Shown here: positions 22,350 through 28,884 of the stretch, piece by piece
Position numbering within the stretch: the stretch's first letter is position 1
How the letters are laid out: every line of letters starts with the position of its first letter
Origin: an uncultured Prevotella sp.
Lineage (GTDB): Bacteria; Bacteroidota; Bacteroidia; Bacteroidales; Bacteroidaceae
DNA: 32,194 nucleotides
Direction of reading: 5' to 3'
Assembly (NCBI GenBank): GCA_900320905.1
Contig: ONTZ01000044.1
Location: 1-32,194 of the forward strand
The notes under the pieces: model-generated
Seen by the model: only the letters and a program-made list of their open reading frames with translations
Databases searched by the model: none
What the model was told of the DNA's origin: nothing
Position numbers and translations under genes: made by a program

Positions 22350-22907
22350 CTATACGTAATTAATAACTTCTTTTTCTTCTTGTGGAGTATTAATGTATTT
22401 GGGAGACTCGCCATACCCATTTGGTCCCATTGTGCTGTCTGTCGCGCACATGATAATGACAATGAGTGCAAAGATGCAGAATAGAATGGAAATGCAACTA
22501 TAAGCCAGCATTTCTCCCGCACCATTGCTCAAAATCTTCTCGATAGTCCGTTCGTTCATAGAACCACTCATCGCATCTTCCATCAATTTGTTCATGGTGG
22601 GCGATAAGGCTACCATGATATTGCTCGCGATGCCCAGTCCGTAACTGATGTACACCCATAAAGCACTCTTGCCCGAGTCCTGCAAACGGCGCACGGTGAC
22701 GGCTAGGCCGAAGAACATAATGATGGTGGCCATGATTGCACTGACCAAAAGATCGCTAATAAAAGATGTAATCACCCAATTGGCAATTATTACTAATAGC
22801 ATCCACCACCAGAATTCTGAGCGGCGGCTGCGACCCTTGAAATCCAGAATGCGGCTGGAGGCCAGTCTGACAGCCTCTACAAAGCCGAGTTGAGGTAACG
22901 CTCTCAT
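22350..22907 (-). CDS. DUF805 membrane protein
   Basis: A 185-residue inner-membrane protein with about four hydrophobic segments. The N-terminal FKGRSRRSEFWWWMLLVIIANWVI and LAVTVRRLQDSGKSALWVYI match DUF805 (pattern F-x-GRxxRxEFW and VRRLHDxGxSGWW). The family's role is unknown, though it is often found near phage-shock or membrane-stress genes. ATG 22907 is preferred over GTG 22916 because it lies one base after the ilvE TAG stop; the GTG would overlap ilvE by 8 bp. AT-rich compared with its neighbours. Tightly linked to the TM2 gene, suggesting the pair moved together. Confidence 0.88.
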   Translation of the reverse strand: MRALPQLGFVEAVRLASSRILDFKGRSRRSEFWWWMLLVIIANWVITSFISDLLVSAIMATIIMFFGLAVTVRRLQDSGKSALWVYISYGLGIASNIMVALSPTMNKLMEDAMSGSMNERTIEKILSNGAGEMLAYSCISILFCIFALIVIIMCATDSTMGPNGYGESPKYINTPQEEKEVINYV

Positions 22908-22908
22908 A

Positions 22909-23931
22909 CTATTCACTGTTAACCACTACTGTTGTCCAACCGTGCTTGTCCTCGATCTCGCCGTACTGGATGCCGCGGAGGGTGTCGAAGAGTTTCTTCG
23001 ACATCGGGCCCGGCTTCTCACCGAAGGAGTAGCGCTTGCCGGTGTCGAGGTCGTCGATGTAAGAGATGGGGCTGATGACGGCGGCTGTTCCGCAGGCACC
23101 TGCCTCTTCGAAGGTCTCCAGTTCCTCTTCGGGGATGGGGCGACGCTCCACCTTCATGCCGAGGTCTTCTGCCACCTGCATCAGACTCTTGTTGGTGATG
23201 GAGGGCAGGATAGAGGATGACTTCGGGGTAATATAGGTGTTGTTCTTGATGCCGAAGAAGTTGGCGGCACCGCACTCGTCCATGTATTTCTTCTCCTTGG
23301 CATCGAGGTAGAACTCACAGGCGTAGCCTTTCTCGTGAGCGAGGTTGTTGGCGAAGAGGGAGGCAGCGTAGTTACCACCCACCTTATATTTTCCAGTGCC
23401 GAGGGGAGCCGAACGGTCGTAGTCGCGGATAATCACGTAGGGATTGGCAGCGAAGCCACCTTTGAAGTACGGTCCTACGGGGGTGACGAAGATCAGGAAA
23501 CAATACTCCTTGGCTGGATGCACACCCACCTGGGCGCTTGTTCCGATGAGCAGCGGACGGATATAGAGTGTGGCGCCGCTCTCGTAGGTGGGAATCCACT
23601 CTTGGTTCAGGCGCACCACCTTCTTCACCATCTCTGTGAACAACTCGGTACTGACTTCAGGCATCATGATACCGCGGCAGGTCGATTGCAGACGGGCTGC
23701 ATTCTCGTCAACACGGAAGATACGCACCTTACCGTCGGGACAGCGATAGGCTTTCAGGCCTTCGAATGCCTCCTGACCGTAGTGCAGGCAGGTTGCAGCC
23801 ATGTGCAGGTTCAGATACTCGTCGGAGCAGACCTCAATCTCGCCCCATTTGCCGTCGCGATAGTAGCAACGCACGTTGTAGTCGGTCTTCATGTAGCCGA
23901 ATGACAGACTACCCCAGTCTAAATTCTTCAT
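22909..23931 (-). CDS. ilvE: Branched-chain amino acid aminotransferase
   Basis: A 340-residue PLP enzyme catalysing the last step of Val, Leu and Ile synthesis (and first step of breakdown), exchanging the amino group with 2-oxoglutarate. Family blocks: LHYGQEAFEGLKAYR, RIFRVDENAARLQ, YIRPLLIGTSAQVGV, the PLP-lysine region GTGKYKVGGNYAAS, the CGAANFFGIKN segment and GTAAVISPI. Length fits the type II (about 340-360) form. It leads the six-gene unit and has its own promoter with a leader of about 30 nt. Confidence 0.95.
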   Translation of the reverse strand: MKNLDWGSLSFGYMKTDYNVRCYYRDGKWGEIEVCSDEYLNLHMAATCLHYGQEAFEGLKAYRCPDGKVRIFRVDENAARLQSTCRGIMMPEVSTELFTEMVKKVVRLNQEWIPTYESGATLYIRPLLIGTSAQVGVHPAKEYCFLIFVTPVGPYFKGGFAANPYVIIRDYDRSAPLGTGKYKVGGNYAASLFANNLAHEKGYACEFYLDAKEKKYMDECGAANFFGIKNNTYITPKSSSILPSITNKSLMQVAEDLGMKVERRPIPEEELETFEEAGACGTAAVISPISYIDDLDTGKRYSFGEKPGPMSKKLFDTLRGIQYGEIEDKHGWTTVVVNSE

Positions 23932-23964
23932 ATTCCTTTTGTGTTAAAGTTTCATTTCTGCTTG

Positions 23965-23996
23965 CAAAAGTAATCAAATTATTGATTATGAACAAC
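23965..23996 (-). promoter_or_regulatory. Promoter of the ilvE-DUF805-TM2-trmB-bspA-mrp unit
   Basis: GTTG (23996-23993), 20 bp, TACTTTTG (23972-23965); the -7 box is perfect and the -33 box differs by one base. No other convincing promoter was found inside the unit. Confidence 0.7.
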
Positions 23997-24032
23997 ATTT
24001 TTGCGTGAAAAGTGCCGTTTTCCCTCACTTTT

Positions 24033-24064
24033 CTTGTCAGTTTGCAAGGAAATGACTATCTTTG
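24033..24064 (+). promoter_or_regulatory. Promoter of the outer-membrane protein gene
   Basis: CTTG (24033-24036), 20 bp, TATCTTTG (24057-24064). Leader about 30 nt to ATG 24098; back-to-back with the ilvE promoter. Confidence 0.7.
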
Positions 24065-24097
24065 CATCGGATTTTTAACATTATTGATACAGAAACA

Positions 24098-24805
24098 ATG
24101 AAAAAACTACTTTTATTTGCGATGTTGGCTGTTGGAATGACGGCTTACGCACAGGAAACGGATGTGAAATATGTCGATACCTCTAATGACGGTGGCGTGA
24201 AGTTGGCTCAGGGTGCGGACGAAGATGATAACTGGACGATGCACCTCGCCGTGGGTGTCGATATTCCCGTCAGCACAGGTGGCTTGGATTTCGCCCCGTT
24301 CCGTTCTTGGGATATCAACTTGACCATTGTGCAGTATGACTGGACGCCGAAGAACTCAAATACCACGCTTTCTGCCGGTCTGGGACTCAACTGGCGTAAC
24401 TACACACTGAGCGGACACGACAAGATGTTTGTGAAGGCTAATGACTTGGTCGGGGTCGTTGATCGTGATGGCTCGGTGTCAGAACTGTCTTCCCGCGTTC
24501 ATACGTCGGGGCTTTCCATGCCTCTGCTCATCAAACAGCGTTTTGGCAAGAACTTCGCCATCTCGCTGGGAGCCCTGTTGAACTGGAACTACTATGCCCG
24601 TCTGAGCAACTACTATGAGGTGGGTGATCACGAGATGGACGATCAGACGAAGAAGATCGGTGAGCGCCCCATCACCGTCGACATCTTGGGCATTGTGCAT
24701 GTGGCCAAGGGCTTCGGCGTCTACTGCAAGTATTCGCCGATGAGCGTATTTAAGAAGGACAAGGGACCTGACTTTAAGTCACTCTCCGTTGGCTTCTATT
24801 TCTAA
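24098..24805 (+). CDS. Putative outer-membrane beta-barrel protein
   Basis: A 235-residue protein with a signal peptide (MKKLLLFAMLAVGMTAYAQ). The mature part alternates polar and aromatic/hydrophobic residues in strand-like stretches (WDINLTIVQYDW, TTLSAGLGLNWRNYTL, FAISLGALLNWNYYARL, GFGVYCKYSPM) and ends in an aromatic residue (LSVGFYF), the usual outer-membrane insertion signal. The substrate and family are not recognised. The ORF begins at 24062, but ATG 24098 gives the signal peptide and lies below the promoter at 24033-24064. The last 27 bp overlap the 3' end of xseB on the opposite strand. Confidence 0.8.
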   Translation: MKKLLLFAMLAVGMTAYAQETDVKYVDTSNDGGVKLAQGADEDDNWTMHLAVGVDIPVSTGGLDFAPFRSWDINLTIVQYDWTPKNSNTTLSAGLGLNWRNYTLSGHDKMFVKANDLVGVVDRDGSVSELSSRVHTSGLSMPLLIKQRFGKNFAISLGALLNWNYYARLSNYYEVGDHEMDDQTKKIGERPITVDILGIVHVAKGFGVYCKYSPMSVFKKDKGPDFKSLSVGFYF

Positions 24806-24979
24806 TTGACGGATTTCCGCTTCTGTCTTGGACAGTTTGTCCTTGCAGAATTTGATGAGTCGCTGTGCTTCTTTTAGTTGCACAGCGATTTCGTCTATAC
24901 TGTACTCGTCGTTTTCCATCTTACGGACGATGGCTTGGAGTTGTGCGAAGGCGGCTTCGTATTTCTGTTTTTCTTTCAT
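24779..24979 (-). CDS. xseB: Exodeoxyribonuclease VII small subunit
   Basis: A 66-residue helical protein with the XseB pattern: YEAAFAQLQAIVRKMENDEYSIDEIAVQLKEAQRLIKFCKDKL. It matches the usual length of about 60-80. With XseA it forms the nuclease that degrades single-stranded DNA to oligonucleotides from both ends. Starts 12 bp after the xseA stop, so the pair is an operon. Its last nine codons overlap the end of the convergent outer-membrane protein gene. Confidence 0.92.
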   Translation of the reverse strand: MKEKQKYEAAFAQLQAIVRKMENDEYSIDEIAVQLKEAQRLIKFCKDKLSKTEAEIRQLEIEANGE

Positions 24980-24991
24980 GTGGATGGGTAT

Positions 24992-26359
24992 TTATGGGAT
25001 TTCCGGATGGTTCGGCTTTTCTGGATGGCCAGGTCTTTCCGAATTTTCCGTGATAACTTTCGACTTGACAGTGCCGTTGGCGAGGCGGGTTTCAATCTCA
25101 TCGCCGGGGCGGAGCGCGGAGGCATCGCGGAGAGCATGGCCGTCCTTGAGGGTGATGCTGAATCCGCGACGGAGCAAGAGGGCAGGGTCGAGGCTCTTGG
25201 CTTTTTCCTCGATGAGTTGCAGGCGGTGCTTCTCGGCCATCAGGCGGCGGTCGAGGAGGATGGGGAGCCTTTCCTCAAAGGCGCTGATCTTCGACTGACG
25301 AGTGATGAGGCTCTGTCTGACGGTGGCAATGATGCGGCTGTTGAGTGCATCGAGACGGGCCTCATGGCGTGTTTTGACGGTGGTGAAGATGCGCGGGAGC
25401 GTCTCGGCGATGGCGGATAGTTGGGCTTTGAGCACGGACAGTTTCTGTTGGGTGTATCCCGCGAGGCGGTCCTGGGCATCGTTGATGGCATCGAGCACGG
25501 TCTTCAGGTGGTCGATGAGGAAGGCGGCAGCGGCGGTGGGGGTTTTTACCCGCGTGTGGCTCACCATGTCGAGGATGCTCTCGTCGCGGTCGTGGCCGAT
25601 GCCGGTGATAATGGGCAATGGGAAATTCGCCACATTCTCTGCCAGTGCCAGCGTGTCGAAGCCGCTCATGTCGCTGGTGGCACCACCGCCCCGGATGATC
25701 ACCACTGCGTCGAAACCGTCCTCCTGTGTTGCAGTGTAGATGCGTTCGAGGGCGGCGATGATGCTCTGCTCCACGCCCTCGCCTTGCATCGTGGCGGGGA
25801 AGAGACGGGTCTCGAAGCGGAAGCCGTAGGGATTGTCGGCCAGTTGGTTGCAGAAGTCGCCGTAGCCGGCGGCGGTCTCGGAAGAGATCACGGCGATGCG
25901 CTGGCAGAAGAGCGGCAGGCGCAGTTCCTTCTGCAAGTCGAAGACACCTTCGGCCTTCAACTGCCGGATAATCTCCTGTCGCTTGCGGGCCATGTCGCCG
26001 AGGGTGTAGGTGGGGTCGATGTCGGTGACGATCCACGAGAAGCCGAAGGCCTCGTGGAACTGCGCATAGACTTTCAGCAGTACCTTCATGCCGGCGTGGA
26101 GGCGCTGGCCTGTGGTTCGCTCGAAGCCGGGGCGGATGAGCATCCATTTCGAGGCCCAGCACTTGGCCGAGGCCCGGGCGAGGGGCGTGGCGGCGCGATC
26201 TTCATCGTATTGCACGAGTTCCATGTAACAATGGCCGCGGCTCTCGCGGCACTCCGATAACTCGGCCTCTACCCAATATTCATTGGGCATCTCGCACTCG
26301 ATGACCTCGCGCACAAGGCGGTTGAGTTCCAGGAGGGTTATATGCTGCTCGCTCTTCAT
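24992..26359 (-). CDS. xseA: Exodeoxyribonuclease VII large subunit
   Basis: A 455-residue catalytic subunit. N-terminal OB-fold domain (about 1-105: LLELNRLVREVIECEMPNEYWVEAELSE... HCYMELVQ), then the catalytic domain with RIAVISSETAAGYGDFCNQL, DAVVIIRGGGATSDMSGFD and PIITGIGHDRDESILDMVSHTRVKTPTAAAAFLID, all standard XseA blocks; a long coiled region and a short C-terminal domain (LLRRGFSITLKDGHALRDA) follow. The C-terminal tail ERPGHPEKPNHPEIP is a proline-rich extension encoded by a degenerate 9-bp TCCGGATGG-like repeat. The start codon lies just after CCTAGG array C, so its leader would contain that array if it is read through from the subtilase gene. Confidence 0.95.
   Translation of the reverse strand: MKSEQHITLLELNRLVREVIECEMPNEYWVEAELSECRESRGHCYMELVQYDEDRAATPLARASAKCWASKWMLIRPGFERTTGQRLHAGMKVLLKVYAQFHEAFGFSWIVTDIDPTYTLGDMARKRQEIIRQLKAEGVFDLQKELRLPLFCQRIAVISSETAAGYGDFCNQLADNPYGFRFETRLFPATMQGEGVEQSIIAALERIYTATQEDGFDAVVIIRGGGATSDMSGFDTLALAENVANFPLPIITGIGHDRDESILDMVSHTRVKTPTAAAAFLIDHLKTVLDAINDAQDRLAGYTQQKLSVLKAQLSAIAETLPRIFTTVKTRHEARLDALNSRIIATVRQSLITRQSKISAFEERLPILLDRRLMAEKHRLQLIEEKAKSLDPALLLRRGFSITLKDGHALRDASALRPGDEIETRLANGTVKSKVITENSERPGHPEKPNHPEIP
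25002..25052 (-). repeat. Degenerate 9-bp TCCGGATGG repeat at the xseA 3' end
   Basis: On the plus strand TCCGGA (25002), TTCGGC (25011), TCTGGA (25020), a weak unit near 25029, TCCGAA (25038) and TCCGTG (25047) recur every 9 bp. On the coding strand they specify the tail HPEKPNHPEIP. Resembles the TCCGG repeat in tolC. Confidence 0.6.
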
Positions 26360-26367
26360 TCTTTTTT

Positions 26368-26423
26368 CTTAGGCTTTCCTAGGCTTTCCTAGGATGTCCT
26401 AGGTTTGCCTAGGTATTCCTAGT
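26368..26423. repeat. CCTAGG palindrome array C (subtilase/xseA gap)
   Basis: CTTAGG at 26368, perfect CCTAGG at 26378, 26388, 26398 and 26408, then CCTAGT at 26418: every unit exactly 10 bp apart. It fills the gap between the subtilase stop (26425-26423) and the xseA start (26359). Confidence 0.95.
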
Positions 26424-27919
26424 TATTCCATTTTCCCGATCATATAGGCTCGCCAGAAGTTCGGGATGCCGTAGCCGTAGATGTTGTCGGGCTGGTCGTG
26501 CTGGCTGGCGGTCTGTCGCACGAGGGCGATGATGTCGAGGGCGGTCTTGCCGGGCAGTGCCTGCCAGAGACACGCCACGAGTCCCGCGACGATGGGCGTG
26601 GAGAAGGACGTTCCCATATCACGAACAATCGTGCCTCGCCCGGAGATGAGTACCGCTGGCGATCCGAGTGCCATCACGTCGGGCTTTACTCGTGCGTCCT
26701 GCGTCGGGCCGACACCGCTGAAGGGCGCGTTCTCCTTCTGGCGGTTCAGGGCGCCTACGGTCAGGATGTCGTTGGCGTCGCCGGGCACCTCTATTTTCTT
26801 CCACGGTCCCATGCCGGAGTTGCCGGCGGAAGTGACGAGGATGATGCCTTTCCGCGCCAGCATCGAGGCTGAGCGCGAGATGAGGGCCGTGCGCCCGTCG
26901 AGGTCGCGCTGGCGGTAGTCGTTGTCGGTGCCGTCGTAGTTGCTGTAGCCGAGACTGCTGCTGATGATGTCCACGCCGGCTGAGTCGGCGAATTCCGCCG
27001 CCATCGTCCAGTAGTCTTCTTCTATGGGCTGCTCCGTCTGCTCGTCTTCGCTGCGCAACAGCCAGTAGCGTGCCTCGGGGGCGGTGCCTACGAGCACTTG
27101 CGGCTCGTCGGTGGCCATCGTCGAGAGCACCTTTGTGCCGTGGTCGGTCTCGCGGAAGAGAATCATGGGGACTGGCTCTCCTGAACGGAGTATGCGGAGA
27201 TCGGGTGACTGTCCCCGTGATTCGGGGTTCCACACGAAGTTCTTTCCTCCCACGATGTTCGCACGCTGCAGGGCGGGGATTTCGTTGCAGTTCTGGAATC
27301 CGCCGTCGATCACGGCGATGGTCATACCCTTGCCTCGGCAGCCGATGTCGTGCAGTCGGTGTCCGCTGAGCATTTCTATCTGCTCGCGGCCGTTGCCGTA
27401 GCGGTCACCGCGGATGCTGTCCCAGGGGTTCCATCCGTCGTGTACCTTGATCTTCGGGCTGCGCCGCTCGACGGAGTCGGGCGACTGCCATACCTGCCGG
27501 GCCTCGCTGACGAAGTCGAGGCTGGCCAGACTGCGCAGCAGCAGGGTGTCGGTGGAGCGTACGAGTACCGTGTTCTGCCAGCGCGAGGTGCCGACGAATT
27601 GCCAGTCGGGCTTCCCGCGGCGGCGAATCGGAGGATTCGCCTGGCGCTCCATCTCTTTCAGGTATTTGGCCGAGACGGGCAGGTCGGTGGAGTCGAGAAG
27701 GAGACCCTGCCGGCGGCGACGCTCGATGCTCTTGTGCGAGAGCCAACGGCCGGGGTGTTCGAGTGCGTAGGCGGTGCCCTGCTTGTCGCGCAGGGTATAG
27801 CGCCAGATGTACTGCTTCGGCTCAGGATATTTAACCTTGCTCGCCGCCTGCGCTGCCGTGCCGCCCAGGAGCGTCACAGCGAGGCAAATCATAAGCCTTA
27901 TAGTTACCAGTTTCTTCAT
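26423..27919 (-). CDS. Secreted subtilisin-like serine protease (S8 family)
   Basis: A 498-residue exported protease. A signal peptide (KKLVTIRLMICLAVTLLGGTAAQA) is followed by a propeptide-like region to about residue 185, then the S8 domain: catalytic D205 in IAVIDGGF, H260 in DHGTKVLSTMA, oxyanion N367 in TSAGNSG and S438 in GTSFSTPIVAGL. There is no C-terminal sorting domain, so it is probably periplasmic or lipid-free in the envelope. ATG 27919 is used because the promoter lies at 27959-27928; it would leave almost no leader, so a start at Met10 (27892), still giving a signal peptide, is possible. First gene ahead of xseA-xseB. Confidence 0.92.
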   Translation of the reverse strand: MKKLVTIRLMICLAVTLLGGTAAQAASKVKYPEPKQYIWRYTLRDKQGTAYALEHPGRWLSHKSIERRRRQGLLLDSTDLPVSAKYLKEMERQANPPIRRRGKPDWQFVGTSRWQNTVLVRSTDTLLLRSLASLDFVSEARQVWQSPDSVERRSPKIKVHDGWNPWDSIRGDRYGNGREQIEMLSGHRLHDIGCRGKGMTIAVIDGGFQNCNEIPALQRANIVGGKNFVWNPESRGQSPDLRILRSGEPVPMILFRETDHGTKVLSTMATDEPQVLVGTAPEARYWLLRSEDEQTEQPIEEDYWTMAAEFADSAGVDIISSSLGYSNYDGTDNDYRQRDLDGRTALISRSASMLARKGIILVTSAGNSGMGPWKKIEVPGDANDILTVGALNRQKENAPFSGVGPTQDARVKPDVMALGSPAVLISGRGTIVRDMGTSFSTPIVAGLVACLWQALPGKTALDIIALVRQTASQHDQPDNIYGYGIPNFWRAYMIGKME

Positions 27920-27927
27920 TCCGTCTG

Positions 27928-27959
27928 CAAAGATAGTGCAAATCGAGCGAAACACCAAA
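27928..27959 (-). promoter_or_regulatory. Promoter of the subtilase gene
   Basis: TTTG (27959-27956), exactly 20 bp, TATCTTTG (27935-27928): full consensus. The -7 box ends only 8 bp before the ATG at 27919, implying a leader of a few nucleotides. Confidence 0.75.
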
Positions 27960-27987
27960 TTAATTTGAGTTTTCTGATTCCGCCGTG

Positions 27988-28242
27988 TTATTCTTTCGGT
28001 TCTTTCAGGCGCTCTTCGATTCTCCTGATCCTGTCAGAGATGCTGACGATCTGCATGAGCACTGCCCAGCCGACGACGGAGGCACCTACGCCGCCCACGA
28101 ACGTTGCCACGGCCTGCGGGAAGGCCATATCCACGTGCGACTCCCAGATGCCCTTGCTCACGAGGGTGGTGAAGAGGATGCCGCCAATCAGTCCCACCCA
28201 GGCCACGAGCAGCAGCAGTTGTTCAATCTTTGTCCGTTTCAT
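27988..28242 (-). CDS. Small two-helix membrane protein, unknown function
   Basis: An 84-residue protein with two hydrophobic segments (LLLLVAWVGLIGGILFTTLV and AVATFVGGVGASVVGWAVLMQIV), a glycine-rich second helix and a charged C-terminal tail that looks helical (SISDRIRRIEERLKEPKE), giving both ends on the cytoplasmic side. No family recognised. It is 24 bp downstream of another small exported protein gene on the same strand and may share its promoter. Confidence 0.65.
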   Translation of the reverse strand: MKRTKIEQLLLLVAWVGLIGGILFTTLVSKGIWESHVDMAFPQAVATFVGGVGASVVGWAVLMQIVSISDRIRRIEERLKEPKE

Positions 28243-28266
28243 ATCGCTTGATGTTTAGTGAATTGT

Positions 28267-28734
28267 TCAGTTCGTGGGGACGGCCTCGATCTTTTCCTCG
28301 ATGTCAATGACGTTCCCCTGTACCGATGTATTAGTGAATTGTATGTCGAAGGGTTTGCCGTCGGCGTCGTAGGAGTAGTGGTTCCTAGGATACTGCGGGT
28401 TGTCAGCGATGAACTGCTCGTAGTCGTCATATTGCGTGAAGGCCTTCGGGCTGCGCTTGCCGTCGGCGTCGGTGGCGTAGACCTTTCCTCCGTCGGCCAT
28501 CTTCGTCAACGCCTCGAAATACTGGCGATTGAAGTAAGCCTTCTGCGCCGAGTCCATGGGCTCCTCGCTGGTTATCTCAGCCGTGGCTTTCTTCTCGGGT
28601 GCTGCCGCTTGTTCTGTTTCAATGGCCTCTGCCGAGGGAGTCTCGGCCTTTCTCTGCTGGCAACGCATGGTGCTCCCCACGAGCATGAGTAACATGGCTG
28701 CAATCAAAAGCATTTGTGCATATTGCTTCTTCAT
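28267..28734 (-). CDS. Exported protein of unknown function
   Basis: A 155-residue protein with a hydrophobic N-terminus (MKKQYAQMLLIAAMLLMLVGSTMRC). A cysteine follows, but STMRC does not fit a normal lipobox, so a lipoprotein call is uncertain. An Ala/Glu-rich linker comes next, then a small domain (about residues 60-140) with DSAQKAYFNRQYFEAL, VYATDADGKRSPKAF and YPRNHYSYDADGKPFDIQF. The frame extends to 28935, crossing the divergent MATE gene, so ATG 28734 is used; a -7 box lies at 28783-28776. Family not recognised. Confidence 0.7.
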   Translation of the reverse strand: MKKQYAQMLLIAAMLLMLVGSTMRCQQRKAETPSAEAIETEQAAAPEKKATAEITSEEPMDSAQKAYFNRQYFEALTKMADGGKVYATDADGKRSPKAFTQYDDYEQFIADNPQYPRNHYSYDADGKPFDIQFTNTSVQGNVIDIEEKIEAVPTN

Positions 28735-28775
28735 AATCTTGTTGGGTTTTAAGTAAATTAATTCGTTTGTCGGCG

Positions 28776-28783
28776 GCAAAGAT
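28776..28783 (-). promoter_or_regulatory. -7 box TATCTTTG of the 28734 gene
   Basis: Perfect -7 box on the minus strand, about 40 bp before ATG 28734. The position 20 bp upstream reads CGCG, so no TTTG is present. Confidence 0.5.
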
Positions 28784-28823
28784 ACGAATAATTTCCTAAT
28801 CGGGCGCGATTTCCTCGCGGAAA

Positions 28824-28855
28824 TTTTCGCCATATCGGAAAATAGTATTAACTTT
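28824..28855 (+). promoter_or_regulatory. Promoter of the MATE/kinase-like unit
   Basis: TTTC (28824-28827), 20 bp, TAACTTTG (28848-28855). Leader about 25 nt to ATG 28885. Confidence 0.65.
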
Positions 28856-28884
28856 GCAGCCGTTATATTATTAAAAAGGTAAGG

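Noticed and set aside
25421-26260. 279-residue plus-strand frame opposite xseA
   Set aside because: It is antisense to well-conserved xseA codons in a GC-rich gene and shows no recognisable domain; such shadows are common here, as also opposite cydA, the permeases and the subtilase.
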